Assembly: GCF_002727185.1 (NCBI RefSeq)
Contig: NZ_NIZW01000003.1
Location: forward strand, 151,001-215,000
From: Rhodopirellula bahusiensis
Lineage (GTDB): Bacteria > Planctomycetota > Planctomycetia > Pirellulales > Pirellulaceae
Length of the DNA stretch: 64,000 bases
Direction of reading: 5' to 3'
The notes beneath the pieces are model-generated. The model was not told the origin of the DNA. It did not search any database and saw nothing but the letters and a program-made list of their open reading frames with translations. This document shows positions 35,728-44,362 of this stretch, one piece after another (position 1 is the stretch's first letter; the number at the start of each line of letters is the position of its first letter). Made by a program: the position numbers and the translations under genes.

Positions 35728-36354
35728 TCATGGTTCTCCTCCATCGCTGGTCTTCGCTTCGACAGGTTGGTCTTGGGATTCCCGGTCACGATTGGCCATT
35801 TGGTAGCGGAACTTTGACTTCAAGAAATCGGCTGGCTTGGTTTGCACTTGACGCAACCACACCGCTTGCACGGAGGCGTCGTTCACGGCTTGTTCTGCGG
35901 TGATCTCAGTGTCCTGGCCTTCGTCTTTCTTCTTGTCTTTGTCGAACACGATCTCATCGGCTCCCAAGCGTTGGTCGCCGGCGTCCCCGCCTTTGGACTC
36001 GGTCAATTTTTTGCGAGCGATTGCGAGGTCCAGGTTCTCTTGGGCTTCCTTCCAATCCGGTTGTGCTTTCAACGCGTCCTGATAGCTGGAGATGGCTTCG
36101 TCGTACTTGCCTTGCATCAGCCAGCAGTTGCCCAGGTTGAAAGTGGCCTGAGGCCCCGTTGCTCGGGAGAAAGATTTCGCTGCCTCGGCAAATTCGCCAG
36201 CGCGATACCAAGCGACGCCTTCCCTCATTGGATCGTCAAAGGCGTTGGCGGCTTCGGCGTATTGTTCTTGTTCCATCCATCGCTGACCGAGTTGGTCTGG
36301 TGTCCACCACCAAGTCGACCAACCGATCACGCCTAGAATCAGCCACGTTTTCAT
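35728..36354 (-). CDS. batC: TPR protein of the Bat operon (BatC-like)
   Basis: 208 residues. A hydrophobic N-terminus (MKTWLILGVIGWSTWWW) precedes TPR repeats (about 30-115: GQRWMEQEQYAEAANAFDDP, GVAWYRAGEFAEAAKSFSRA, GNCWLMQGKYDEAISSYQDALKAQPDW). An acid/lysine-rich linker and the family ending VWLRQVQTKPADFLKSKFRYQ follow. This ending is characteristic of TPR proteins encoded next to VWA genes in Bat loci. It acts as a membrane-anchored scaffold. The start overlaps the upstream VWA gene as ATGA. Confidence 0.85.
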   Translation of the reverse strand: MKTWLILGVIGWSTWWWTPDQLGQRWMEQEQYAEAANAFDDPMREGVAWYRAGEFAEAAKSFSRATGPQATFNLGNCWLMQGKYDEAISSYQDALKAQPDWKEAQENLDLAIARKKLTESKGGDAGDQRLGADEIVFDKDKKKDEGQDTEITAEQAVNDASVQAVWLRQVQTKPADFLKSKFRYQMANRDRESQDQPVEAKTSDGGEP

Positions 36355-37307
36355 TGGGAAGCGTCCTCGTTGGAGGAGCGTTCACGGCGGAAGGACCACG
36401 CCACGATGACAGCGAGCAACGGCGAAAGCCAATAACCCGATTCTTGCCAGCGATCGCTTTGTCCAGCCAGCCCTGTGGACGACCGACGCTCGGCGTACTG
36501 CACGATGGATTCGATGTCTTGGTCGTCGATTGTGAGTGCGATTCGCTTGCCGCCAAGTGTTTTCGCGATGGCTTGCAGTGATTCGGTTTCTTGAGATTCT
36601 TCGGGCAGCAAGCTCAGGATTTCAATCGGCGGTGAGCCAATCGCTTGGTGAGCCGCGGCGACTTGCTTCGCGTCGAGGTTGGCTTGATTGGCGATGATCA
36701 ACAACGTTGCGCCGCCTTCGCTGCGGTTGATCAAGCGACCAGCCTCCGTGATCGCTTGGTCGAGTGCATCGCCCGCGACAGGCATGATCGCGGGACTGAT
36801 TTCCGCGGCCATGTCAGCGACGACCGCGGTGTCTTCGGTGGGAGGCAAAACCGTGTGGGCCGATCCGGAGTAGGCGATCAAACCCAACGGGTCGCCTTGG
36901 CGTGCTTTGGCCAAGTCGGCGATCTTCAAGACGGCTCGTTGCAGCGGCGTGGTGGCCAAGGCCGCCGATGCCATTGATTCGTCCGCTTTCATCAAGATGA
37001 TCAATGGTTGAGCGTCTTGTGCGAACGGGTTGGCTTCCACTCGCCAAGTGGGACCCGCGATCGCGACGACGCAGAAAATCCAGCCCGCCAGCAGCCAAGT
37101 GGCCGACGGGAGGTTCTGCCACCAGTGTTTGGAAGACGGTCCGTTTTGGTGGGCCAAGGCGTCCAGCAAATCCGAATCAATTTGGGTTCGCCAACCTCGA
37201 AGCGGATCGTGGCTGCGATGCCAAACCCATGCCAAACCGATTGCGATTGGAATGAGCAGCAACCAAGCCGGACGGATGAAGTGAAGTGCGTTCCAGGTGT
37301 CGATCAT
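36351..37307 (-). CDS. batB: BatB-like membrane VWA protein with degenerate MIDAS
   Basis: 318 residues from the ATG at 37307. Membrane helices lie at about 15-30, 70-87 and the C-terminus (SGYWLSPLLAVIVAWSF), flanking a VWA domain. The position where MIDAS Asp-x-Ser-x-Ser is expected reads ILMKADESMAS (about 104-114), so the first Asp is replaced. The third-loop Asp (normally TDG) reads IIANQAN. The middle Thr region (PPTEDTAV) is kept. Metal binding is therefore doubtful, unlike in the neighbouring BatA. Gene order and ATGA overlaps on both sides place it as BatB. Confidence 0.83.
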   Translation of the reverse strand: MIDTWNALHFIRPAWLLLIPIAIGLAWVWHRSHDPLRGWRTQIDSDLLDALAHQNGPSSKHWWQNLPSATWLLAGWIFCVVAIAGPTWRVEANPFAQDAQPLIILMKADESMASAALATTPLQRAVLKIADLAKARQGDPLGLIAYSGSAHTVLPPTEDTAVVADMAAEISPAIMPVAGDALDQAITEAGRLINRSEGGATLLIIANQANLDAKQVAAAHQAIGSPPIEILSLLPEESQETESLQAIAKTLGGKRIALTIDDQDIESIVQYAERRSSTGLAGQSDRWQESGYWLSPLLAVIVAWSFRRERSSNEDASQ

Positions 37308-38341
37308 GCCGCCACCTCCATCTCGCCGGTGATTGGATTGACGTGGATCCGTCGGTCTTGTTCGGCGGGCGCCGTGTGACGTCGGCCTCGCCAAGTCGCG
37401 ATGGCTTTTTCAAGCATCGACAGCAGCAATGCGACTAGAAGCGGCCAGTAGTAAATGTCTGTGCGTGGGCGGTGGCTGATGGTTTCAATGTTCTTCGTTT
37501 CGATTTTGTCGAGTTCGTCGTAGATGCCCGCCAAGTGTTCGCGATCGGCAGCGAAGAAGTATTTGCCACCGGCTTCCGAGGCGACATCTTTCAGACTTTG
37601 TTCATCCAGTTTGTCTTCGCCGACGGTGGTGGGGTCACCGATCGCGACGGTGTAAATCTTGATGTCTCGTTGAGCTGCCACGCGAGCGGCTTCGACCGGA
37701 GGAACCTTGCTCTTGGTGTCATTGCCGTCGGTCAGTGCGATGATGGTTTTGGCTCGCTTGGTATCTTCGTCGAACAAGTTGACTCCCAACCCGATGGCGT
37801 CCCCGAACGCGGTTCGAGGGCCAGCCATACCGACTTCGCATTCACCGAGCAATTCTTGAGAGAGTTGCAGGTCGGTGGTGAATGGGGCTTGGAGGTACGC
37901 CGCATCGCCGAAGACGACCAAGCCCACGCGGTCGCCCTTGCGTTTCGCGAGAAAGTCTTCGAGGACCTCTTTGACCGCATCGAGCCGGGGGACATTCTTG
38001 CCCGCGTCGTTTTGGAAGTCTTCCTGTGCCATCGAGCCCGACAGATCGACCAGCAGCAACAGGTCTCGGGTGGGGATCTCTTTGGTGATGGGCGGTTCCA
38101 GCCATTGTGGTCGGGCAACTGCGATCAAGACACAACACCAAACGACGATCGCAATCAGGCGACGAGACCAGTTTCGCGGCTGGGTGGTTGTCGACGTGGT
38201 GCCACCCAAGACTTGTTGCAGTCGATTGCCGAAGGGAACTTGGACGGAAACCTGGTGGCGTTGTTTGGGCGGCAAGATCGCTCGCACCAACCAAGGCACC
38301 GGCAACAAAAGGAAGCACCAAGCGTAAGCGAACGTCAACAT
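37304..38341 (-). CDS. batA: BatA-like membrane VWA protein
   Basis: 345 residues from the ATG at 38341. Two N-terminal helices (FAYAWCFLLLPVPWLVRAIL and LIAIVVWCCVLIAVA) are followed by a VWA domain with an intact MIDAS: LLLVDLSGSMAQEDF, Thr in QAPFTTD and Asp in IALTDGNDT. A C-terminal helix (IYYWPLLVALLLSMLEKA) returns to the membrane. The conserved tail of VWA, KIYTVAIGDPTTVGED, is clear. It probably binds partner proteins through its metal site, with MoxR as the AAA+ partner. It overlaps the DUF4381 gene by seven bases and the BatB gene by ATGA. Confidence 0.88.
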   Translation of the reverse strand: MLTFAYAWCFLLLPVPWLVRAILPPKQRHQVSVQVPFGNRLQQVLGGTTSTTTQPRNWSRRLIAIVVWCCVLIAVARPQWLEPPITKEIPTRDLLLLVDLSGSMAQEDFQNDAGKNVPRLDAVKEVLEDFLAKRKGDRVGLVVFGDAAYLQAPFTTDLQLSQELLGECEVGMAGPRTAFGDAIGLGVNLFDEDTKRAKTIIALTDGNDTKSKVPPVEAARVAAQRDIKIYTVAIGDPTTVGEDKLDEQSLKDVASEAGGKYFFAADREHLAGIYDELDKIETKNIETISHRPRTDIYYWPLLVALLLSMLEKAIATWRGRRHTAPAEQDRRIHVNPITGEMEVAA

Positions 38342-38847
38342 GATCGTTCCTCGCTGGTCGCGTTCGTGTCGGCTGAGGCAGCATGGTTGGTGGAATGCTG
38401 GGCGATCCAAGCAGCGGCGAACGCCTTCAGTTCGTCGAGGGATTCTTGCCCCGTGTCGTCGCGGTAGGCCGCGGTTGCCAATTGCTCGCGAACGGTTGGC
38501 GATATCGATGGGTGGGTTGTGTTTCGAAATTGTTGTGACAACCAATCAGGCCAACGGTCGCCAGTCTTCGTCGCCAGTTCGGATCGCGAGGTGGTTGTCA
38601 AAGCGGTGCGGCGGAGTAGCTCGGAGATGGCACCGACCGTGTTAGCAGATTCCAGTTCGTGGATTGCTTCGCGGCGGTAGGCGTTCGCTTTCCAAGTCCG
38701 CCAGTTCTTCCATGCCAGCCAAACGCCCACTGTCAACAGAATGGCAAACAGCACGTACCATCCCGGCGCGAGTGGCCACCACGAAACGGGAGCGGGAACG
38801 ACGATGTCGTTCAGGCGATCGAGGCTGGCTGGGTCGCTGGCTTTCAT
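38335..38847 (-). CDS. DUF4381-type membrane protein of the Bat operon
   Basis: 170 residues from the ATG at 38847. A single helix (GWYVLFAILLTVGVWLAW) follows the typical N-terminal motif LNDIVVPAPVSWWPLAPGW. The rest is cytoplasmic and helical (AYRREAIHELES, ISELLRRTAL). DUF4381 proteins regularly sit between the DUF58 and VWA genes in these loci, as here. It overlaps the DUF58 stop by one base (TGATG). Confidence 0.82.
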   Translation of the reverse strand: MKASDPASLDRLNDIVVPAPVSWWPLAPGWYVLFAILLTVGVWLAWKNWRTWKANAYRREAIHELESANTVGAISELLRRTALTTTSRSELATKTGDRWPDWLSQQFRNTTHPSISPTVREQLATAAYRDDTGQESLDELKAFAAAWIAQHSTNHAASADTNATSEERSC

Positions 38848-39773
38848 CACGCGGTGTTCCCAAAGAGAACGCGGATTTGCTCGGCGACGGGCCGCGCTGT
38901 GGAAAGCGGCATCAGAGGGATTTGCAACGATCGAAAGACGCTTCGCCAACGCGTGAGGACTTGCCCGAACGCTGCCTGGAAGTCTTCGGGAAAGGAGGCG
39001 TGGTCCGGGATTTCCCAGGTTCGTCCGCCGTGGCTGGCCAGCATGCCAGGGGCACCGGTCAATCGAATGCCAAGCGGGTCGTAGACCGCCGTGACAAGCA
39101 CATCGTTGTGAGCGGCGATCCGAGTCACGAGGCGACTGGTTTCTTCGTCGGCTCCGTCGAGGTCGCTGACCAGGATTACCAAGTGATCATGCCGAGCGAT
39201 TCGCGACGCGTTCTCGAGAACCTGGTTCAACGTGATTGGTGAAGCGGGCGGCGGTGTCGTCGCGGACGACGGTGCAGCAAGGGTTTGATTCAGCCGAACG
39301 ATTTGATGCAGCAGATGCAGAACGCGAGTTTGGCTGCGGTGAGGGCGGACTTCCGCGATTTCGTTTTCATTGAAAACCAACCCGCCGACGCGGTCGCCAC
39401 TGGCAAGCGAACGCCAAGCACCCATCGCGGCCAGTTCCGCAGCCGCGACGGATTTCATCGCTCGCTGGCTCCCAAAGAACATGGGAGTGCGTTGATCGAT
39501 CAGCAGCAAAACCGGGCGTTCGCGTTCTTCGCTGTAAACTCGGATGTGCGGCGATCGCAGACGCGCGGTCGCTTTCCAATCCATTTGGCGAATGTCATCG
39601 CCCTGTCGGTATTGGCGAAGCTCTTCAAATGACAATCCGCGACCGCGAAGGCGCGATGCGTGGCGTCCGGCTAGCAGGGAACCAACGGGTTGGCGCGGTT
39701 GGAGTGAGAACCCGCGCGCATCCGCTTTGCATTGAAGCAGATCTTGAAATGTGACAGTGACTCGGGCGGACAT
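38847..39773 (-). CDS. DUF58 domain protein
   Basis: 308 residues. The ATG at 39773 has GAAGG upstream and is preferred to the Met at 39809. The family motifs are present: GRHASRLRGRGLSFEELRQY and GDDIRQMDWKATARLRSPHIRVY, then the VWA-like ERPVLLLIDQRTPMFFGS and LVILVSDLDGADEE. DUF58 proteins accompany MoxR ATPases and are thought to link them to the VWA membrane proteins. It follows the MoxR gene by 43 bases and is joined to the DUF4381 gene by TGATG. Confidence 0.9.
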   Translation of the reverse strand: MSARVTVTFQDLLQCKADARGFSLQPRQPVGSLLAGRHASRLRGRGLSFEELRQYRQGDDIRQMDWKATARLRSPHIRVYSEERERPVLLLIDQRTPMFFGSQRAMKSVAAAELAAMGAWRSLASGDRVGGLVFNENEIAEVRPHRSQTRVLHLLHQIVRLNQTLAAPSSATTPPPASPITLNQVLENASRIARHDHLVILVSDLDGADEETSRLVTRIAAHNDVLVTAVYDPLGIRLTGAPGMLASHGGRTWEIPDHASFPEDFQAAFGQVLTRWRSVFRSLQIPLMPLSTARPVAEQIRVLFGNTA

Positions 39774-39816
39774 GGGCAGCCTTCGTTCAAAGCGGGCATT
39801 CGAAAGCAAACTCGAT

Positions 39817-40776
39817 TCAGACTGGAACCACGTTCTTCAACAAAGCATCGATCACGTCGGTGCGAGTCACACCGGCGGCTTCGGCTTCGTAGGTCAGGTG
39901 GACTCTGTGAGCCAAGCAGGCCGGAGCCATCGCACGGATGTTGTCGGGAGAAACGAAGTCTTGACCGGCCAACCAGGCATGGGCTCGTGCCGCGGCATCC
40001 AGTGCCAGCGTTCCACGGGGGCTGGCACCGAGCCGAATCCACTTGGGAAGATCGCCTTCGTAGCGATCCGGGTGACGTGTCGCCATGACCAAATCGACGA
40101 TGTACTTTTCAGCCGATTCGGCGACATGGATGGTGCCGACTTCTTTCTGTGCGTCAAAGATCAATTGCTGCGAGATCGCTTCGGTTGCCGCGGAGGTTGC
40201 ACCGGTCTTTTCGCCGCGGACGAGTTTCAAAATCGATGCTTCGTCCATGTCCTCGGGATAGTCCACTCGCACGTACAGCATAAAGCGATCCATTTGCGCC
40301 TCGGGCAGTGGGTAAGTCCCTTCCTGCTCGATCGGGTTCTGGGTCGCCAGCACCATGAACAGTTCCGGCAGCGTGTGGGTTTGCGATGCAACCGTGACCT
40401 GCCGTTCTTCCATTGCCTCCAGCAGAGCCGATTGCACTTTGGCGGGTGCCCGGTTGATTTCGTCGGCCAAAATCAAGTTGCCGAAGATCGGTCCTTCTTG
40501 AAATTCAAATGTGCCATTTTGTTCGCGATAGATTTCTGATCCGGTGACGTCCGATGGCAGCAAGTCGGGCGTGAACTGAATGCGTCCGAATTGGCTGTCG
40601 ACCAGTTTGGACAGCGTTTTGACGGAGCGAGTTTTTGCGGTGCCGGGCAAGCCTTCCATCAGGACATGACCTTTGGCCAGCAAGGCGACCAAAATTCGTT
40701 CCACCACAGGTTGCTGACCAATGACGGCCGCGTTCATCGCGTTGGAGATCTGCTCGATTGTTTCCCGCGGCGTCAT
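39817..40776 (-). CDS. moxR: MoxR family AAA+ ATPase
   Basis: 319 residues from the ATG at 40776. Walker A is GLPGTAKTRS, Walker B LILADEINRAP, sensor ATQNPIEQEGTYPLPEAQMDRF and the arginine-bearing RLGASPRGTLALDAAARA. It is the usual first gene of the Bat locus and acts as a chaperone-like ATPase on the VWA proteins encoded downstream. It heads the seven-gene operon ending in batD, and a strong terminator separates it from the sulfatase gene upstream. Confidence 0.93.
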   Translation of the reverse strand: MTPRETIEQISNAMNAAVIGQQPVVERILVALLAKGHVLMEGLPGTAKTRSVKTLSKLVDSQFGRIQFTPDLLPSDVTGSEIYREQNGTFEFQEGPIFGNLILADEINRAPAKVQSALLEAMEERQVTVASQTHTLPELFMVLATQNPIEQEGTYPLPEAQMDRFMLYVRVDYPEDMDEASILKLVRGEKTGATSAATEAISQQLIFDAQKEVGTIHVAESAEKYIVDLVMATRHPDRYEGDLPKWIRLGASPRGTLALDAAARAHAWLAGQDFVSPDNIRAMAPACLAHRVHLTYEAEAAGVTRTDVIDALLKNVVPV

Positions 40777-40861
40777 GGAATCACTCCATTGGAGAAGAGG
40801 AAGGATTGGTTGTAATGGCCTCGCTTGCACATCGCAACGTCGTGGTGTGGATGCCATAGAA

Positions 40862-40895
40862 AACGGCCTCGCCCCAGGATTGGGTTGAGGCCGTT
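40862..40895 (-). terminator. Rho-independent terminator of the third sulfatase gene
   Basis: On the minus strand AACGGCCTC pairs with GAGGCCGTT (nine bases), extended by an inner CCCA/TGGG, and is followed by TTTCTAT. It lies about 60 bases beyond the sulfatase stop and ahead of moxR, so the two genes have separate transcripts. Confidence 0.8.
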
Positions 40896-40956
40896 GATGC
40901 AGAGTTTCGCGGCTCAGCGGATGATGTTCAGCCGAGCCTGATCGACGAGAGCCGAC

Positions 40957-42513
40957 CTAATTACGTGGCGGAGAAACTTGTTCGAGTTTCTTGATCCACT
41001 CTTGGGCTTTCAACGTTTGATAGTTGATGCCGGCCGCGTTCAGGCTGGATCCCGCTTGCCACGGGTATTTCGGAATGGTCGCCATGAACTGTTGGATGTA
41101 GTTCTGCACGGGGACGAAGGTCCACATGTTGTCGGCGTACCAACGGAAGTAACCAAGCGTGCCTTCTTTCCACATCTTTTCATAAGGGTCGGCGCGAAGG
41201 TTGATGATCAACGGCCAGCCCGGGATTTCTCGGGTGCCGGTGGCAATATTGCCATTGACGGTCGCGAAGTGGATCTTCCAGTTTTGGACTCGCACCGCGT
41301 TCAGGTCGCCGCCTTGACCAAAGTAGTAGATCTCTTTGCGTGGGCTCTCTTTGGCTTCGCCCTTGAAGTATGGCAAGAAGTTGTAGCCGTCCGGGTGAAC
41401 CTTGAATTCTTTTCCGTTCGCGTTGTAACCCTTCTTCATCTTTTCGACCAAGTCGGGCTCACCCGCCGCGGCTGCGAAAGTGGGCATCCAATCTTCTTGC
41501 GAAATGATGTCGTTGTAGACCGTGCCAGGCTCGATCACGCCGGGCCATTTGACCAACAATGGGACGCGGAAACCGCCTTCCCAGGTTGTGCCTTTTTCGC
41601 CATGGAAAGGCGTGATGCCTCCATCGGGCCAACTGAATGTTTCAGCTCCGTTGTCGGTGCTATAGACCACGATCGTGTTGTCTTCGATGCCGAGATCTTT
41701 GATCTTCTGGAGCACTTTGCCGACATAGTCGTCATGCTCGACCATTCCGTCTGGATACAGCCCAATGCCGGTTCGGCCTTGCGATTCTTTCTTCAGGTGA
41801 GTCCACACGTGCATGCGAGTCGAGTTGTACCAAAGGAAAGCTGGCTTCTCTGACTTTGTTGCTCGTTCGAGGAAGTCCATGGCTTTGGTGTGGACTTCTT
41901 CGTCGATCGTTTCCATGCGTTTTTTGGTGAGCGGACCGGTGTCTTCCAAGCGACCATCGGCGAAGGAATGGATGACCCCGCGAGGTCCATACTTTTTCCG
42001 GAACTCAGGATCTTTTGGATAGTAGTAGGTTTCGGGTTCCTCTTCGGCATTGAGGTGATAGAGGTTGCCGAAGAATTCATCGAATCCGTGATTGGTGGGC
42101 AAGTGCTTGTCTCGGTCGCCCAGGTGGTTCTTTCCGAATTGGCCGGTGGTGTAGCCTTGCTCTTTCAACACATCGGCGATGGTTGGTGTCCAATCGGGAA
42201 TCCCGTGTTCACTCCCTGGCATTCCGATGGTCAGCAATCCAGTGCGGAATGGGTGCTGGCCAAGGATGAATGAGGCTCGTCCAGCGGTGCAGCTTTGTTG
42301 GGCATAAGCATCGGTGAACATCGCGCCTTCTTTGGCGAGGCTATCGATGCTGGGCGTCTTATAACCCATCACACCATGGTTGTAGGCGCTGATGTTGTGC
42401 ACGCCGATGTCGTCACCCCAAATGACGACGATGTTGGGCTTGTCTTGGGCTTGCAGCGACAGTGCGGGCAGGACAGCTGCCGCTATGAGCACGAGTCTTG
42501 AAACAACGGACAT
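40957..42513 (-). CDS. Secreted arylsulfatase with CTAGR active-site motif
   Basis: 518 residues from the ATG at 42513, with a signal peptide (MSVVSRLVLIAAAVLPALSLQA). Metal and active-site motifs are NIVVIWGDDIG, SCTAGRASFILGQ (the formylglycine Cys is followed by T-A-G-R, a CxAxR variant of CxPxR/CxSxR), GQFGKNHLGD, TRMHVWTHL and STDNGAETFSW. The C-terminus has DLNAVRVQNWKIHFATVNG and LINLRADPYEKMW. It is predicted to hydrolyse an aryl or sugar sulfate in the periplasm or outside the cell. It is monocistronic with its own terminator. Confidence 0.9.
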   Translation of the reverse strand: MSVVSRLVLIAAAVLPALSLQAQDKPNIVVIWGDDIGVHNISAYNHGVMGYKTPSIDSLAKEGAMFTDAYAQQSCTAGRASFILGQHPFRTGLLTIGMPGSEHGIPDWTPTIADVLKEQGYTTGQFGKNHLGDRDKHLPTNHGFDEFFGNLYHLNAEEEPETYYYPKDPEFRKKYGPRGVIHSFADGRLEDTGPLTKKRMETIDEEVHTKAMDFLERATKSEKPAFLWYNSTRMHVWTHLKKESQGRTGIGLYPDGMVEHDDYVGKVLQKIKDLGIEDNTIVVYSTDNGAETFSWPDGGITPFHGEKGTTWEGGFRVPLLVKWPGVIEPGTVYNDIISQEDWMPTFAAAAGEPDLVEKMKKGYNANGKEFKVHPDGYNFLPYFKGEAKESPRKEIYYFGQGGDLNAVRVQNWKIHFATVNGNIATGTREIPGWPLIINLRADPYEKMWKEGTLGYFRWYADNMWTFVPVQNYIQQFMATIPKYPWQAGSSLNAAGINYQTLKAQEWIKKLEQVSPPRN

Positions 42514-43182
42514 CGGTTGGCTCCGAAAGAAGTCGGGACAGAGAAGGGTGCATTTCGCAACCCGCGTCATTCTTCGCTAGTCACCCAGTTCGTTCAACTG
42601 GGTTCACTGAGATTTCATGCGAGGTGAGTTGGTTTTTCCAAGTCGATCGATTTGAACTCGCGCGTTCGTCCTCGAGTCGGTGATGCGAAGTCCTGACGCT
42701 GTGGGTAAAGTTCGAGAAACGATATGGACTTGGGAATCCTTTTGTCTGTCTACGTAGGATCTCGATCCAGCAGGTTTTGTTTCGCATCTGTCGCCGCAAC
42801 GCAATCATTTGTGGTGCAACGCCACCTTTGAAAAGAGGTTGGCGGTTGCTGGCTCGATTTGGCGATCTGTTTGAAGTGTCCGTTCAAAGTCAATGCATTT
42901 GCTTTGAGGTTCGGGACAGAACGTCGCATCCGGATGACCACGCATGCCCATCAACGTCTTTGGAAGGCATAATGTTTTGACGCGAATCGTTTTTGCGGCG
43001 ACGCAGTGGATTGGATTGTCGGACGTGTTGCTCGCATCGCAGTCGTTTCGCGATCGATTTGAATGTAAAAAAAGAGATTCTCTACCCGATGTCACCTTTG
43101 GCAAATTGGTCATCGGAATTGCACACCAGCCGGATTGGCTGGCGGAAGCTCCCCACCAACGCCAAGCAAACGAAGTGAATTG
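42514..43182. other. Long intergenic region upstream of the third sulfatase gene
   Basis: 669 bases between the sulfatase start (minus) and the 63-residue membrane gene (plus). It must contain the sulfatase promoter. Apart from the doubtful small frame at 42944, no gene, RNA motif or clear repeat was recognised. Confidence 0.5.
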
Positions 43183-43183
43183 A
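42944..43183 (+). CDS. Doubtful small ORF ahead of the 63-aa membrane protein
   Basis: 79 codons (MPINVFGRHNVLTRIVFAAT...) ending in a TGA that overlaps the ATG of the next gene (TGATG). That arrangement would allow translational coupling, and the first half has third-position use like neighbouring genes. There is no clear ribosome site, no recognisable family, and the C-terminal half looks unlike protein. It may be chance. Confidence 0.25.
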   Translation: MPINVFGRHNVLTRIVFAATQWIGLSDVLLASQSFRDRFECKKRDSLPDVTFGKLVIGIAHQPDWLAEAPHQRQANEVN

Positions 43184-43374
43184 TGGAACAGTTTCGAGGT
43201 TTATGGCGTGACACGAAAATCGTCTGGATGATTTTTGTCTCGATCATTTTCGCGTTTGCGTTCTTTATTTCCTGGTACTACCTGCTACTGCTGCCGTGCT
43301 TGCCGGTGTCGTTCGTGTACTTTGCGTTCATTCGATACGACGATGAAGGCAACGAGCGAGGTGACTTCACCTAA
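43183..43374 (+). CDS. Small two-helix membrane protein
   Basis: 63 residues: MEQFRGLWRDTKIVWM leads into two closely spaced hydrophobic helices (FVSIIFAFAFFISW and YYLLLLPCLPVSFVYFAFI) and an acidic tail (RYDDEGNERGDFT). No known family is recognised. The composition is coherent for a membrane protein. It is followed after 79 bases by the pirin gene on the same strand. Confidence 0.6.
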   Translation: MEQFRGLWRDTKIVWMIFVSIIFAFAFFISWYYLLLLPCLPVSFVYFAFIRYDDEGNERGDFT

Positions 43375-43453
43375 GTAGATTCGGACGCTTGTTGCCGCGT
43401 CGGATCTGGCGTAGAAGGAGAGGAGTTCGGAACTCTCACGCGGGGTAAGTGCA

Positions 43454-44311
43454 ATGAAAACGGTTCAGCGAGTCATTCGGGACGTACCGCAACACTGGGT
43501 GGGCGACGGTTTCCCGGTTCGAAGTTTGTTCTCGTACGCCGGTGGGAACGAGTTCGATCCGTTTTTGTTACTGGACTATGCCGGGCCGCATGACTTTGCA
43601 CCCGACGAAGCGAAACGCGGTGTGGGTGAACATCCACATCGTGGTTTTGAGACCGTGACGATTCTCTACCAGGGTGAACTCGAGCACCGAGATTCCAGTG
43701 GCAGCCGAGGTGCAATCGGCCCCGGCGATGTGCAGTGGATGACGGCGGCCTCTGGCGTCGTACACGAAGAATTCCACAGCCGTCGATTCGCGAACGAAGG
43801 AGGGACTTTGGAGATGGTTCAGCTATGGGTGAACCTGCGATCGACCGACAAGACCGCACCGCCGAAGTATCAAGATCTGCGTGACGACCAGTTCCCTCGA
43901 GTTGTGTTGTCAGACGATGCCGGAACGGTTCGTGTGATTGCGGGGCAGTTTGGGGATGCAAAGGGACCGGCCAGTACGTTCTCGCCCATCAACTTGTGGG
44001 ACATTCAGCTCACCGGAAAAGCAGCGACAACGCTGACGGTTCCCTCGGGACACACGTGCGTTGTGATCGTTCAAAAAGGAACCGTGCAGGTCAACGAGAA
44101 TTCGCTTCAAGCGGTTGAGCTAGCGTTGTTGGAACGCTCTGGCGACTCAGTGGTTTTGGAAGCGAAGTCTGAATCCCGCGTCTTGTTGATGACCGGCGAG
44201 CCACTTGGCGAGCCCGTTGTGGGGCAGGGGCCATTCGTGATGAACACTCGCGAAGAAATCCGCGCCGCCGTCACCGACTACCAAGCGGGGAAAATGGGCC
44301 GCTTGGACTGA
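43454..44311 (+). CDS. Pirin family protein
   Basis: 285 residues, the usual pirin length. The N-terminal cupin has FDPFLLLDYAGPHDF and the metal motif GEHPHRGFETVTILYQGELEHRDS, followed by GPGDVQWMTAASGVVHEE. These histidines and the glutamate are the iron ligands of pirins. The C-terminal cupin domain (PINLWDIQLTG to TGEPLGEPVVGQGPFVMNT) is intact. Bacterial pirins have been reported with quercetinase activity or as regulators; which applies here is unknown. It is cytoplasmic. Confidence 0.92.
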   Translation: MKTVQRVIRDVPQHWVGDGFPVRSLFSYAGGNEFDPFLLLDYAGPHDFAPDEAKRGVGEHPHRGFETVTILYQGELEHRDSSGSRGAIGPGDVQWMTAASGVVHEEFHSRRFANEGGTLEMVQLWVNLRSTDKTAPPKYQDLRDDQFPRVVLSDDAGTVRVIAGQFGDAKGPASTFSPINLWDIQLTGKAATTLTVPSGHTCVVIVQKGTVQVNENSLQAVELALLERSGDSVVLEAKSESRVLLMTGEPLGEPVVGQGPFVMNTREEIRAAVTDYQAGKMGRLD

Positions 44312-44362
44312 ATGACTTGTTTGGCCAGGGCGATTGATGCGATCGCTTAGAAGTAACTTGCG

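Noticed and set aside
37472..38467. 331-codon plus-strand frame opposite batA
   Set aside because: BatA has an intact VWA domain and operon overlaps; this is its shadow.
42805..43113. 102-codon minus-strand frame in the gap upstream of the third sulfatase
   Set aside because: No ribosome site, family motif or gene-like composition.
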